Positions 19,720 through 30,700 are shown, numbered from the stretch's first letter. The stretch: 64,000 bases of DNA from Thermosipho affectus (GCF_001990485.1 NZ_LBFC01000007.1:1-64000); one strand, 5' to 3'. Numbers and translations are program-made. Notes: generated from the sequence alone by a model not told the origin.

Positions 19720-20201
19720 TTTTCCTTCTCCTTTAACATTTTAATAAGGTATTCTCGTTTGGCCTTCTCATCCAATGTCCCTTTTAAGATCTTCATAGCA
19801 AGAACCACTGCTATTTCACCAACTTTTTGCTCGACTTCTTTTAACATTTCTTCCTTTTCTCTTTTTATTTCTTCTCTTGCAGCAGTAATTATTTTTTCTC
19901 CTTCAATTTCTGCTTTTTTCTTTGCATCTTGTACTATTTTTTCTGCTTCTTCTTTGGCTTTGTTTATTATAGAATCTGCATTTTCTCTCAATTTTCTCAA
20001 TTCTTCTTGTGATTGTAATTTTAATTCCTCTGCTTCTTTTCTCAATTGCTCAGCTTTTTTTATTTCTCCTTCAATCTTTTCCTTTCTTTCATCCATAACT
20101 TGAAAATACTTATCGTATAAAAATACTTTTAAAACGTACAAAAGCAACAAAAAGCTCATCAGTTGAATTACTGATGTCAAATTGATTTCAAACATATCCA
20201 T
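19716..20201 (-). CDS. atpF: F1Fo-ATP synthase b subunit
   Basis: Peripheral-stalk subunit that holds F1 against rotation. The 161-residue protein has one N-terminal membrane helix (SVIQLMSFLLLLYVLKVFLYDKYF) and a long charged coiled coil (ERKEKIEGEIKKAEQLRKEAEEL and onward) with the A/E/K-rich heptads of this family, ending in a short helical tail that binds delta. Only one b-type gene is present in the operon. Confidence 0.95.
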   Translation of the reverse strand: MDMFEINLTSVIQLMSFLLLLYVLKVFLYDKYFQVMDERKEKIEGEIKKAEQLRKEAEELKLQSQEELRKLRENADSIINKAKEEAEKIVQDAKKKAEIEGEKIITAAREEIKREKEEMLKEVEQKVGEIAVVLAMKILKGTLDEKAKREYLIKMLKEKEK

Positions 20202-20216
20202 AAATATCGCCTCACA

Positions 20217-21308
<1,092 letters not shown>

Positions 21309-21325
<17 letters not shown>

Positions 21326-21680
21326 TATTTTCACCTCCAATCAGAAAACCCACTATATAAGCTCCTATTTTAACATTTATAAGTCCTAAAAAAACACCTA
21401 ACAAAGCTAATACTTTCTCTTTAAACAATACACCAACTAGTAGAAAAAGACTTGCAGAAAACAAATATCTTATGTAATAACCCTTTTTAGACCTTTTCTT
21501 TAAACCCAAGTTAATTATATCGTAATAAAGAGAAAATACGTATAAAACAGCACCAATTGTACCTAAAACGTAACTAAAAATAAAACTTCGTTCATAATTT
21601 GTCAAAATCGTTCCCAGTATCGTACCAATAATTCCCAAAATTATTATAACATTTACATAACTTTTAATCACCTTTTTCAC
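21309..21680 (-). CDS. atpI: AtpI-like membrane protein of the ATP synthase operon
   Basis: 123 residues with four hydrophobic helices (VNVIIILGIIGTILGTILTN, FIFSYVLGTIGAVLYVFSLYY, YLFSASLFLLVGVLF, VLALLGVFLGLINVKIGAYIVGFLIG). Position and size match AtpI, a helper for c-ring assembly, although sequence similarity in this family is weak so the name rests mainly on context. It starts with GTG inside the atpZ end, and overlaps the atpB start by 17 bases. Confidence 0.75.
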
Positions 21681-21909
21681 GTCTGTCTACCTTCTCAACC
21701 TCTTTTAGCATCTGCCTTATGGCATTGTACAATCCCGAAATCGCGCCAAAAAAGAGAAATACGATAGTAAATAATTTTTCCGTATTAAAAATCTTATCCA
21801 AAAAATTTCCAATAAAATATGAAATTATTACATTTCCAAGGATAGTTGCACCAAATATAGTTACCAAATTCAACTTATTTAGTTCTTTAACTATATTGTT
21901 TTTCTTCAT
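21664..21909 (-). CDS. atpZ: AtpZ/AtpI family small membrane protein
   Basis: 81 residues with two membrane helices (VTIFGATILGNVIISYFIGNFL and LFTIVFLFFGAISGLYNAIRQML), the layout of AtpZ proteins, which with AtpI assist ATP synthase assembly and possibly Mg2+/Ca2+ supply. The ATG overlaps the stop codon of the Xaa-Pro peptidase gene (ATGA), so the ATP synthase genes are translationally coupled to the peptidase gene and no separate atp promoter is obvious. Confidence 0.85.
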   Translation of the reverse strand: MKKNNIVKELNKLNLVTIFGATILGNVIISYFIGNFLDKIFNTEKLFTIVFLFFGAISGLYNAIRQMLKEVEKVDRREKGD

Positions 21910-22973
21910 ACTACAAAGATATCTCTTGGAAGACTTGACAAAACTTCACAACCATTATCTGTTAACAATATATCGTCTTCTATCCTAATTCCAAATTTTT
22001 TTGGAAGGTATATACCAGGTTCTACTGTAACAATTGAATTTTTTGGAAGAGGTTCTTTATTTGTAAAACTTAATCTAGGTTCTTCATGAACTTCCAAACC
22101 AATACCATGTCCCAAAGAATGTCCAAAGTATTCGCCATATCCTTTCTCAGTTATATAATTCCTTGCTGCTTTGTCAATTTCCGCACCAGTTAACCCTGCA
22201 CGTGCTATTTCGATGGCCTCTTGTTGTGCTTTCATAACTATGCTGTGTACATTTTTTACCTCATCACTTGGTTCTCCTATACAAAATACACGCGTTAAAT
22301 CACTTGCATACCCATTAAAATACGCTCCCCAATCCACTACCACTGGTTCTCCAATCTCAATTTCTTTATCACTTGCTATACCATGCGGGAGTGCTCCTCT
22401 CCAACCAGACGCTACTATAGTCTCAAATGAAAACTTATCTCCGCCTAATAATTTCATTTGATATTCCAAATATGCTGCAACTTCTTTTTCTGTAATCTTC
22501 GGTCTTACTATTTCTAATGTCTTTTTAAAAGCCTCTTCTGCAATATATACAGCTTTTCTAATATCTTCAATCTCACTCTCTGTTTTTACAGCCCTTAATT
22601 TTAACAACTCAATTGAAACATCTACAAATTCAACATCTAAATGTCCTGCTAAATACTCAAAATGTTTCGTCAAAGTCCTATCTTTTTCTATTCCCACCCT
22701 ATTTACATTCATCTTCTTTAAATACTCAACTATAATATCCAAAAAACGCTTATCTGCCTTGTATTTTACAAGTTCAAACTCCGATTCCATTTTTGCCTGT
22801 TCCCAATATCTAGAATCAGTAATTATTATCCTTCTATCTTTTGAATAAATTACACCAGAAAAACTTCCAGTAAAACCAGAAATAAACCTTGTAGTAGGTT
22901 TATTTGAGCCTTCAATGTTTAAAACTACAAGTACATCTAATTTCTTAGATAACAGTATATCATTTAAATCCAT
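21906..22973 (-). CDS. M24 family Xaa-Pro aminopeptidase / dipeptidase
   Basis: Metallopeptidase of the pita-bread fold that removes residues next to proline in peptide breakdown. The 355-residue protein has a creatinase-type N-terminal domain (about 1-125) and a catalytic domain with the five metal ligands visible: Asp in VVDWGAYFNGYASDLTRVF (two Asp), His in FGHSLGHGIGLEVHEEPR, Glu in VTVEPGIYLP and Glu in GIRIEDDILL. Length fits PepQ/YpdF-type enzymes. It follows tRNA-Arg by 22 bases on the same strand and is coupled to atpZ. Confidence 0.93.
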   Translation of the reverse strand: MDLNDILLSKKLDVLVVLNIEGSNKPTTRFISGFTGSFSGVIYSKDRRIIITDSRYWEQAKMESEFELVKYKADKRFLDIIVEYLKKMNVNRVGIEKDRTLTKHFEYLAGHLDVEFVDVSIELLKLRAVKTESEIEDIRKAVYIAEEAFKKTLEIVRPKITEKEVAAYLEYQMKLLGGDKFSFETIVASGWRGALPHGIASDKEIEIGEPVVVDWGAYFNGYASDLTRVFCIGEPSDEVKNVHSIVMKAQQEAIEIARAGLTGAEIDKAARNYITEKGYGEYFGHSLGHGIGLEVHEEPRLSFTNKEPLPKNSIVTVEPGIYLPKKFGIRIEDDILLTDNGCEVLSSLPRDIFVV

Positions 22974-22995
22974 AATTTACCCCCTTTCAAATTCT

Positions 22996-23072
22996 TGGCG
23001 TGCCTGGCGGGATTTGAACCCGCAACCTCTGGATCCGGAGTCCAGGGCTCTCTCCAATTGAGCTACAGGCAC
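22996..23072 (-). tRNA. tRNA-Arg (anticodon CCG)
   Basis: A full cloverleaf on the minus strand: acceptor GTGCCTG/CAGGCAC, anticodon stem CTGGA/TCCAG with loop CTCCGGA (anticodon CCG, reads CGG), T-loop TTCAAAT, discriminator G and an encoded CCA. It lies inside a set of protein genes: its first base is the last base of the ruvX stop codon and it is followed after 22 bases by the peptidase gene. No separate promoter or terminator is apparent, so it is probably cut from a longer mRNA by RNase P and 3' nucleases. Confidence 0.95.
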
Positions 23073-23689
23073 TAAACCAATATAATTTTACCACCATTTT
23101 TTAAAAATTTATCCACAACATCTTTGAATTTTTCATTTACAATAACCAAATTATACTTTTTTTCAATTGTATCTTCATTCCTGTAAACAAAATTTTTTTC
23201 TTTCATATGCAAAAACGCAATGGAAAAATTCCTAGTTAGAGCATCTCCTTTTCTACCCTTAACAGGAGTAACTTCATAGTAAAGTACATCTTCAACATCT
23301 TCACAATCAAATTCAACATCTAAAAATTTTTCAAGTACAAATTTCTGGGAAAGTATGGGGTTTTTAATATAGTCCATAAAGATCTGTCTGGCACTAAATG
23401 CATCGTCATCTTTTGCATTAAAAGATAAAGCCATCTTGGTGGTTAATCTTTCATCTATTAAAAATACATCTATGCCTTTTCTTTTTAATTTGTAAGCAAA
23501 TTTTAAAACTTTAAAACTTTGCTTAGAATAATTTCCACTCATGGAAAGCGGTATACCTAAAACTACTTTTTGAAATTTTTCCAACAACTTATTCAATTGC
23601 GTGGTATTTACTGTTCCACTTTTTGATATAAAATCACTTCCAATAGCATATCCTGTTTTTTTATCTCCATAATCTAGTGCTAAAATCAT
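23072..23689 (-). CDS. ruvX: RuvX/YqgF family RNase H-fold protein with C-terminal extension
   Basis: YqgF-type putative nuclease, implicated in 16S rRNA 5' processing. N-terminal LALDYGDKKTGYAIGS, then KVVLGIPLSMSGNYSKQS and FLIDERLTTKMAL give two of the acidic active-site residues, and the third lies in DDDAFSARQIFMDYI. The protein is 205 residues, about 60-70 longer than usual RuvX; the extra C-terminal part (from about 135, including the KKYNLVIVNEKFKDVVDKF segment) is unfamiliar. Its TAG stop shares one base with tRNA-Arg. Confidence 0.85.
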   Translation of the reverse strand: MILALDYGDKKTGYAIGSDFISKSGTVNTTQLNKLLEKFQKVVLGIPLSMSGNYSKQSFKVLKFAYKLKRKGIDVFLIDERLTTKMALSFNAKDDDAFSARQIFMDYIKNPILSQKFVLEKFLDVEFDCEDVEDVLYYEVTPVKGRKGDALTRNFSIAFLHMKEKNFVYRNEDTIEKKYNLVIVNEKFKDVVDKFLKNGGKIILV

Positions 23690-23697
23690 ATTTCCCC

Positions 23698-26631
23698 CTA
23701 AATATTAAGATAAACATCGTACATCTCTCTTTCCTCGATCATCTTGTAAATATCTTTAATAGATGCATTTAAAAGTGTCATAGTGTATTTTTCAAAATAA
23801 GAAAGTTCCAACTCCCTTTCAAGAATTCTAAGTATTTTTTTGTCGTTCTTGTAATCAAGAATTGCATGTTTTAACACCTTTGGAGAAATATTTACATCTT
23901 TTGAAAAATCTATAAATTTATTTTTATTATCTATCTTTAAATCGTAAAATCTTAAAACTGCTTCTTCTAATCTCTTCTTATCTGGAAAAATTTTCAAAAG
24001 ATGATTTTTTCTCTTTAAAGCATCTTCACTGTTATAATAAAGTTGCAAGATTACATAAGAATCACCAGATACTGCATCTATTAACTCTTTTATGCTTAAC
24101 GGAAAATCAAATATTCTAACTTCTGCACCATTTTCTAACATTGAGGGTAATCCATCAGAATTAGTTGAAGAAACCAATTTTTTTATCCTTCCTTTTTTTA
24201 TTAAACTACTAATCACACACTTTTGAAACGGTTTTAATATAGGACTGTAAAACACCAAATCTTTAAATTCATACCTTCTAGAAATTAGTTTTTCATAAAA
24301 CTTTGTCACATATGAATAGTTTGAAAACAAAAATGCAATTGAATTAATTTCGTGTTCAATCGTTTTTTTGGAATTCCGCTTATCTTCCAGTCCAAAATTT
24401 ATCTTCTTTTCTTCGTAAAAAATTGGAATGTTACTTTCAAACTTATACAAACTCGTAACAACAAAATCTTTTTCCTCTAATTTTTTTAATAATTTTTCAT
24501 ATAATTCATACGACAGTGAAGACAAAATCTGTATTTCATTCAAAATTATGAAGTCAAAATCATCTAAAGGAATTTTACCTTCAGTAATCATTATAGGGTT
24601 TGTAATAACATGTTTTGAATAATTTCTATTTAATGAGTTAACAAAAGTTATTCCATCAGGTGAATGCCTGGACAAGCTTTCATAAACATGCAAAGCCTCG
24701 ATATTTGTTGGATTTATCACTAGCGTTCTACCTTTATTCATTAAATAAAGCAAAAAAGCGTTCCTAGTCAACAAATCTGATTGCAAAACAAATGGTTTTT
24801 CTTTAAAAAGGTACTTTTCAATTCTTTCATACCTTTGGGAAAGTTCACTACTATCCCAAAAATCCCTAAATTCGTCTCCTTTTTGGCTTTTCCAATCGTT
24901 TGTAAAGGAATATATAAAGTATTTATCTTTATAATCTTCCTCATACTCAGAAGAAATTTTAAAATCCAAGATATTCAAAAATGGACCAACACCATTTTGT
25001 CTTATGTTAGCCACAATATCCAATGAAGTTAAAACCGCGTGAATTGCTGGAATATCATAATAGTTCTTTTTTAAACCAAATCCTATTCCTTCAACGGTAT
25101 TTTTATTTTTACTCTTTAACACCATTCTTACATTTGCTCCAAAATTTCCAAAGAACCTTATTCTTTCAACCAAATTATTTTTTATCAAAAAAACAGGTTC
25201 AGGATTCCCATGTCCAAACGGCTCCAAATAACTTAAAGCCTTTATTACATTATCTCCAACATCATCTAAATCCAAAACAGCGTCTACTTCCAATTTAGAA
25301 TCCACTTCAAAATGACTGTCACCAAATTTTTTTGAAATCACATCGATAAGCTCGTTAATTTTTTCTTGTCTTATACTAAATCCAACTGCCATAGGGTGTC
25401 CACCAATTTCTTCAAAATACTCGGAAAACTTGGAAAGTACTTCCAAAATATCAACACCATCTACACTTCTACCAGAACCCCTGCCAATTCCCTCTTCAAG
25501 TGATACAACAAGAGAAGGTTTATTGTACCTTTGTACAAGCTTTGTAGCAACAATTCCTAAAACACCCGCATGCCATTTTTCGCCAGCGACTATCAAAATA
25601 GGTAAATCTTTTATCTTTGAACTTTCTATTTTGTTAACAGCCTCTTTAAATATCTTATTTTCTATCTCTTGTCTTGTAAAGTTATATCCCATTAAAATCT
25701 CTGCAAGTTGTTCAGCAGACGAAAGATTATTAGTTGTAATCAGTTTATAAGCATCCTCTGCGGAATACAATCTACCTGCTGCATTGAGCTTGGGAGCTAA
25801 CCTATAACCAATATCTTGACTGGTAATATTTGTAATATTAAGTTTTTTCATCAGTTGCACAAGACCAATCCTATCTGTTTCATTGAGTTTTTTCAATCCT
25901 TCTTTTACAATATACCTATTTTCATCTACCAGATCCACCATATCCGCTATTGTTCCAAGTGCAACTATATCCAAGACTTCATTGATTTCTTCATCTTTAA
26001 GGTTTAACTTTTGTCCCAATGCAGAAATTAGCTTATACGCCACGCCAACACCCGCAAAGTCCCTAAAAGGATACATTTCATCTTCCCTTTTTGGATCAAC
26101 AACCGCATGAGCTTTCGGAATTTCATCCTTGATAGTATGGTGATCAGTTATTATTACATACATTCCCAACTCTTTTGCCCGTTCTACAGCTTCAAAACTT
26201 GTTATACCACAATCTACACTTAACAACACCTTAAACCCGTTCTTATAGAATCTTTCCACAATTTCAGGTTGTATACCATATCCTTCATCAAGACGATTAG
26301 GTATATAGTAATCCACCTTCCAACCATACTTAGAAAGGAAAGACACTAAGGTTGCAGTACCCGTTATACCGTCTACATCATAATCTCCATACACAAAAAC
26401 AGGGTACCCTTTTTCACGGGCAAGTAAGAGATATTTAACAGCTTTATCCATATCTTTCAATAAAAATGGAGAGCGCAAATCGTCTTTTGATGGATTGATA
26501 AACTTATACGCATCTTTAGGTGTAAGATAACCTCTGGAAACTAGTAATTGCGCCGTAAGTAGAGGAATATCCAATTCCTCAGCCAACTTTTCTGAAAGTT
26601 CGGTATTAATTTTTTTCAATTCCCATTTCAC
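23698..26631 (-). CDS. recJ: Single-stranded-DNA exonuclease RecJ with degenerate helicase-like extension
   Basis: 5'-3' exonuclease of recombination and mismatch repair. The DHH phosphoesterase core is complete: YGDYDVDGITGTATL (about 80), SVDCGIT, ITDHH (about 160) and the DHHA1 block GRGSGRSVDGVDIL with GGHPMAVGF (about 384-420), then the OB-like domain to about 560. The protein is 977 residues; the remaining ~400 residues look like a worn SF2 helicase: a DEXH-like DFIILNEIQ (about 690) and a motif V/VI-like LVSSTNSDGL followed by FDFPLSIKELI, without a Walker A. GTG start with GGAAGGAG; extended -10 promoter just upstream. Confidence 0.92.
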   Translation of the reverse strand: MKWELKKINTELSEKLAEELDIPLLTAQLLVSRGYLTPKDAYKFINPSKDDLRSPFLLKDMDKAVKYLLLAREKGYPVFVYGDYDVDGITGTATLVSFLSKYGWKVDYYIPNRLDEGYGIQPEIVERFYKNGFKVLLSVDCGITSFEAVERAKELGMYVIITDHHTIKDEIPKAHAVVDPKREDEMYPFRDFAGVGVAYKLISALGQKLNLKDEEINEVLDIVALGTIADMVDLVDENRYIVKEGLKKLNETDRIGLVQLMKKLNITNITSQDIGYRLAPKLNAAGRLYSAEDAYKLITTNNLSSAEQLAEILMGYNFTRQEIENKIFKEAVNKIESSKIKDLPILIVAGEKWHAGVLGIVATKLVQRYNKPSLVVSLEEGIGRGSGRSVDGVDILEVLSKFSEYFEEIGGHPMAVGFSIRQEKINELIDVISKKFGDSHFEVDSKLEVDAVLDLDDVGDNVIKALSYLEPFGHGNPEPVFLIKNNLVERIRFFGNFGANVRMVLKSKNKNTVEGIGFGLKKNYYDIPAIHAVLTSLDIVANIRQNGVGPFLNILDFKISSEYEEDYKDKYFIYSFTNDWKSQKGDEFRDFWDSSELSQRYERIEKYLFKEKPFVLQSDLLTRNAFLLYLMNKGRTLVINPTNIEALHVYESLSRHSPDGITFVNSLNRNYSKHVITNPIMITEGKIPLDDFDFIILNEIQILSSLSYELYEKLLKKLEEKDFVVTSLYKFESNIPIFYEEKKINFGLEDKRNSKKTIEHEINSIAFLFSNYSYVTKFYEKLISRRYEFKDLVFYSPILKPFQKCVISSLIKKGRIKKLVSSTNSDGLPSMLENGAEVRIFDFPLSIKELIDAVSGDSYVILQLYYNSEDALKRKNHLLKIFPDKKRLEEAVLRFYDLKIDNKNKFIDFSKDVNISPKVLKHAILDYKNDKKILRILERELELSYFEKYTMTLLNASIKDIYKMIEEREMYDVYLNI

Positions 26632-26673
26632 TATTCTACTCCTTCCTTTTTTTATTTTTTTACTTTTGTACTT

Positions 26674-26682
26674 ATTTTACCA
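26674..26682 (-). promoter_or_regulatory. Extended -10 promoter of recJ
   Basis: The minus strand reads TGG then TAAAAT (26674-26679), about 43 bases before the GTG start. It is the only promoter I see upstream of the recJ-to-hpf gene set, although internal promoters cannot be excluded. Confidence 0.45.
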
Positions 26683-26684
26683 TA

Positions 26685-26713
26685 TTAAAAATATTTTTAG
26701 AATAGTGTATAAT
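26685..26713 (+). promoter_or_regulatory. Promoter upstream of the 68-residue gene and hslO
   Basis: TTAAAA (26685-26690), a 17-base spacer and a perfect TATAAT (26708-26713). The leader of about 85 bases is long for this window and contains a tandem GTTCCA/AGTTCCA repeat and a weak GTTCT/AGAAC stem. Confidence 0.5.
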
Positions 26714-26803
26714 ATAACTATAGTAATATAGTAAGTGTTCCAAGTTCCACCAGCACTAAAGTTCTAATCTAAAAGAACCGCAAAAAAACGAGGAGGTGGA
26801 ATT

Positions 26804-27010
26804 ATGGGGAACACGTATTATTGGCTTGTACTTCTTGGAGACTCGGAATACCATATTTTACCTATCCTTTTTGTTCCCTCTCAATCACATGTAGATGCGC
26901 TCTTGGAAACCATATACAAAAACAAACTAATCAATTTTCAAGTAAAAAAAGTAATGTTTTCGGATAATTTTGAATCTGTTAAAGAGGTTACCATGAAATA
27001 TGCAAATTAA
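26804..27010 (+). CDS. Small hypothetical protein upstream of hslO
   Basis: 68 residues, starting MGNTYYWLVLLGDSEYHILPIL. A strong GAGGAGGTGGA Shine-Dalgarno at the right distance and tight spacing (13 bases) to hslO support it as a real gene. There is no recognisable motif, no signal peptide and no cysteine. Being next to the redox chaperone gene, it may be co-expressed with it; the role is unknown. Confidence 0.6.
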   Translation: MGNTYYWLVLLGDSEYHILPILFVPSQSHVDALLETIYKNKLINFQVKKVMFSDNFESVKEVTMKYAN

Positions 27011-27023
27011 GGAGTGATTAAAT

Positions 27024-27896
27024 TTGGTTACAAACGGTATTGCATACAACGCTAGGGTAAGGTTTTCGGTTATTGATAGTACAAATATTATCCAAGAGGT
27101 AACAAATAAACATTCCCTATCTCCTATCACAGCCGTTGCACTTGGAAGATTGTTAACCGGCGTTTCACTTATGATTCCATGGCTTTCGCAAAACGAAACA
27201 CTTACTTACATAGTTGAAGGGAGTAACAAGATAAAATATATTGCTGCCCAAGCAAAAAACAACGGAGATGTAAGGGGATATGTTACACCCAAAGTGGTAG
27301 AAACTTTTTTAAACAAAGACGATAAATTTGATATCAAAAAAGCAATAGGTAATGGAACTTTAAAAGTTGTAAAGGACTTAGGTTTAAAAACCCCTTATGT
27401 TACACCATCCAAATTAGTTAGTGGTGAAATAGCAGAAGATTTAGCTCATTACTTTGCCACTTCTGAACAGATTCCAAGTGCTATAGCTTTAGGAGTCTTA
27501 GTGGACAAAAATGGGATTAAACGTGCTGGTGGAATTATTATTCAAATATTGGATAAATCCCTTTCCCAAAAAAGCATTATAGAAATTGAAACAAAATTCA
27601 AAGAGATCACTCCAATAACTAACTTTTTGGAAAACCATTCTGCAATAGATGCATTAGAGTATGTCTTTGGTGATAAAATTGAAAAAATAGAAAAACACAA
27701 CGTCCAATTTAAATGTAGTTGTTCACATGAAAAAGCCATAGATTCAATAAGATTATTAAAAATTGAAGAATTAAAAGAAATTTTAGAAAAAAATGAAGAC
27801 GTGGAAGTTGAATGTAAATGGTGTAGTACAAAATACATTGTTAAAATTCCAGAGATTAAAAAAATCTTGGAGGAAAAAAATGAGCATCTCAACTAA
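27024..27896 (+). CDS. hslO: Redox-regulated chaperone Hsp33
   Basis: Holdase chaperone activated when its zinc centre is oxidised. The 290-residue protein starts at TTG with AAGGAGTGATT upstream, and has the Hsp33 core (VTNKHSLSPITAVALGRLLTGVSLM, GNGTLKVVKDLGLKTPYVTPSKLVSGEIAEDLAHYFATSEQIPSAIALGVLVD). The C-terminal zinc site is complete: CSC near 232 and CKWC near 263, four cysteines in the CxC...CxxC pattern. The 3' end overlaps the histidine kinase start by 17 bases. Confidence 0.96.
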   Translation: MVTNGIAYNARVRFSVIDSTNIIQEVTNKHSLSPITAVALGRLLTGVSLMIPWLSQNETLTYIVEGSNKIKYIAAQAKNNGDVRGYVTPKVVETFLNKDDKFDIKKAIGNGTLKVVKDLGLKTPYVTPSKLVSGEIAEDLAHYFATSEQIPSAIALGVLVDKNGIKRAGGIIIQILDKSLSQKSIIEIETKFKEITPITNFLENHSAIDALEYVFGDKIEKIEKHNVQFKCSCSHEKAIDSIRLLKIEELKEILEKNEDVEVECKWCSTKYIVKIPEIKKILEEKNEHLN

Positions 27897-29055
27897 AGTT
27901 ACGTACATTGTCACTTTAATTTCAACTACAATTTTAGCTTTGGTATTAATATTTTTGTACTCTACTATAGATTCACTAATGATAAAATCCACGAAAGAAG
28001 ATTTGCTAAGAACGAATCCAAAGGGACATATGATGCAACCTTTTATGAGAAAAGATATATACATATTAAGGAATGGTATTTTAATTTTGGATCCATATAA
28101 CATAGGGATTGTTAAAAAAGAAGGAAAAGTAAAAATAAGCGATAGAACTTATTTATTTGTAAAAAAGCAAAACACTATTTTTGGAAAAGATATTACCCCC
28201 ATTGAAGAATCCATATTAAACATTAAAAAAAAGATCATCATTTTATTTTTAATTTCTATTACATTGATAAGTACACTCACCTATTTTATAACTAAAAAAT
28301 CGTTAAAACACTTACATGACTTTGTAAATAAGATTTCAAAACTAACAGGAAACGATCTCAACTATAGGTTTATAAATCCACACACCAACGACGAAGTTGA
28401 AGAACTCGTTGAAAAATTCAACGAGTTAATGGATAAAGTTGAAAAAAATTACAAATTACAAGAGGAATTTGTTTCAAATGTTTCTCACGAATTAAAAACC
28501 CCTATAGCAAATCTAATTGGTTATTCAAAAATGCTACAAAGATGGGGCATGAAAAACAAAGAGATTTTAAAAGAAGGTATTGAAAACATTGTACAATCTG
28601 CAAACAAAATGAGAGAATTAGTTGAAAATATGATAATGATTTCAAAAAATTATGAACTTGAAAAAGAACAAATACATCTAAGACCTTTTATTGAAGGTAT
28701 TATAACAGACAACAATGTGGTAATATCCGGAGATGGTACTATAGAAGCAAACAAAGAAGCCCTGGAAATTGTCATTAAAAATTTGATCAAAAATGCATTA
28801 ATACACGGAAAACCTCCTGTTGAAATCTTACTTCAAAAAGACAAAATAGAAATTAAAGATCATGGGCAAGGCATACCAAAAGAGCTTAAAGAAAAAATTT
28901 TTGAGAAATTTTCAAAATCTAGAACTTCAAAAGGTCATGGATTGGGATTGTATATAGTTAAAAAGTTATGCAATCAAATGGGATTAAATATGTATTTAAA
29001 AAACTCAACTCATACTACATTCGTTATTGAAAGGGGTGAAAGATATGAAATCTGA
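27880..29055 (+). CDS. Membrane sensor histidine kinase with HAMP domain
   Basis: The start is taken at the ATG 27880 (MSISTKVTY) with TTGGAGGAAA upstream, inside the hslO end; the frame is open further upstream but that part is shadow. The 391-residue protein has two membrane helices (about 6-28 and 108-130), an extracytoplasmic sensor loop of about 80 residues, a HAMP domain, a HisKA box ([24 protein letters not shown], His near 206) and an ATPase domain ([34 protein letters not shown]). No response regulator is adjacent. It overlaps fhs by 11 bases. Confidence 0.93.
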   Translation: MSISTKVTYIVTLISTTILALVLIFLYSTIDSLMIKSTKEDLLRTNPKGHMMQPFMRKDIYILRNGILILDPYNIGIVKKEGKVKISDRTYLFVKKQNTIFGKDITPIEESILNIKKKIIILFLISITLISTLTYFITKKSLKHLHDFVNKISKLTGNDLNYRFINPHTNDEVEELVEKFNELMDKVEKNYKLQEEFVSNVSHELKTPIANLIGYSKMLQRWGMKNKEILKEGIENIVQSANKMRELVENMIMISKNYELEKEQIHLRPFIEGIITDNNVVISGDGTIEANKEALEIVIKNLIKNALIHGKPPVEILLQKDKIEIKDHGQGIPKELKEKIFEKFSKSRTSKGHGLGLYIVKKLCNQMGLNMYLKNSTHTTFVIERGERYEI

Positions 29056-30700
29056 TATCGAAATCGCAAGGGAGGCAAAGTTAAAAAAAATATCGGAAAT
29101 AGCAAAGGAAATAGGTATCGATGAAGAATACATTGAACCATACGGAAAATTCATTGCAAAAGTAAATCTAAACTTTTTAAAAAAAATAAGCGAAAGAAAA
29201 GATGGAAAACTCATATTAGTAACTGCTATAACCCCAACTCCCGCAGGTGAGGGGAAAACTACAACGAGTATTGGTCTTTCAATGGCATTAAACAAATTGG
29301 GAAAAAAATCCATAGTAACGTTAAGAGAACCCTCGCTTGGACCTGTTTTTGGTATTAAAGGTGGTGCAGCAGGTGGTGGATATTCTCAAGTGCTTCCCAT
29401 GGAAAATATAAACTTACACTTTACAGGAGATATTCATGCTATTTCATCTGCACACAACCTAATATCCGCTGTAATAGATTCACACATTAAATTTGGAAAT
29501 GAATTAAAAATAAATCCCGCGAAAGTATTCTGGAAGAGAACAATGGATATGAATGATCGTGCACTAAGACAAATCGTTGTAGGACTTGGCGGAAATACAA
29601 ATGGTCTTCCAAGGGAAGATGGATTTATAATAACCGCTGCATCGGAAATAATGGCGATACTCTGTCTTGCAAAAGACTTAAAAGATTTAAAAGAAAGACT
29701 TGGAAATATAGTACTTGCAGAAAGCTTTGATAAAAAACTAATAAAAGTCAGAGATTTAAAAATAGAAGGCGCTCTTACAGTACTTTTAAAAGATGCGATT
29801 AAACCAAATCTTGTACAAACAATAGAAAACACACCGGCGTTTATTCATGGTGGACCTTTTGCAAATATTGCTCATGGTACAAATAGCATAATATCTACAA
29901 AAATGGCACTAAAATTAGCAGATTACGTCGTTACTGAGGCGGGATTTGCCGCAGATTTAGGTGCAGAAAAATACTTAGATTTTGTCACACAAGTTGCCAA
30001 TTTCAATGTAAATGCTGTTGTATTGGTAGCAACAATAAAAGCATTAAAATACCATGGTGGGGTAAATAAAAATGATTTGTCCAAAGAAAATGTAGACGCA
30101 ATGCTAAAAGGTATGGATAATCTAAAAACACACATTGAAAATTTAAAACTCTATAACGTACCAGTAGTAGTAGCATTAAATGTATTTCCAACAGATACCG
30201 AAAATGAATTAAAAGCATTTTCAAATAACTGTAACGCTCCACATGCATTTTTAAGGGCATTTCAAATGGGAAGTGAAGGCGCAATAGATCTTGCAAAGCT
30301 TGTAACTGAAAACATCTCAGAAACCCCACATACACCAATTGTAAATTTCAATATGTCCATAGAGGAGAAACTTGAAACACTTGCAACAAAAATCTATAGG
30401 GCAAAAAAAGTTATATACACAGATAAAGCAAAGAGTAAATTAAAATTCCTAAAACGCCATGGATTTGAAAACTTACCAGTAATTGTTGCAAAAACTCAAT
30501 CAAGTATATCTGATGACCCCAAGAAAATAAACGCACCAAAAAATTATGATTTTACAATAAGGGATTTTGAGTTATCCGCTGGCGCTGGATTTGTAGTAGC
30601 TCTAGCTGGTGAAATAATGAGAATGCCAGGACTTTCGAAAATTCCAAACGCAACTAACATAGATATAGACGAAGATGGAAATATAATAGGATTATCCTAA
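29045..30700 (+). CDS. fhs: Formate-tetrahydrofolate ligase
   Basis: Joins formate to tetrahydrofolate using ATP, feeding one-carbon metabolism. The start is at 29045 (MKSDIEIA) after GGGGTGAAAG. The 551-residue protein has [15 protein letters not shown] (P-loop, about 65), [47 protein letters not shown], and [34 protein letters not shown]. Complete and of normal length. It ends with a strong terminator. C1 units for purine synthesis (purA is nearby) or glycine/serine exchange are likely uses. Confidence 0.97.
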   Translation: MKSDIEIAREAKLKKISEIAKEIGIDEEYIEPYGKFIAKVNLNFLKKISERKDGKLILVTAITPTPAGEGKTTTSIGLSMALNKLGKKSIVTLREPSLGPVFGIKGGAAGGGYSQVLPMENINLHFTGDIHAISSAHNLISAVIDSHIKFGNELKINPAKVFWKRTMDMNDRALRQIVVGLGGNTNGLPREDGFIITAASEIMAILCLAKDLKDLKERLGNIVLAESFDKKLIKVRDLKIEGALTVLLKDAIKPNLVQTIENTPAFIHGGPFANIAHGTNSIISTKMALKLADYVVTEAGFAADLGAEKYLDFVTQVANFNVNAVVLVATIKALKYHGGVNKNDLSKENVDAMLKGMDNLKTHIENLKLYNVPVVVALNVFPTDTENELKAFSNNCNAPHAFLRAFQMGSEGAIDLAKLVTENISETPHTPIVNFNMSIEEKLETLATKIYRAKKVIYTDKAKSKLKFLKRHGFENLPVIVAKTQSSISDDPKKINAPKNYDFTIRDFELSAGAGFVVALAGEIMRMPGLSKIPNATNIDIDEDGNIIGLS

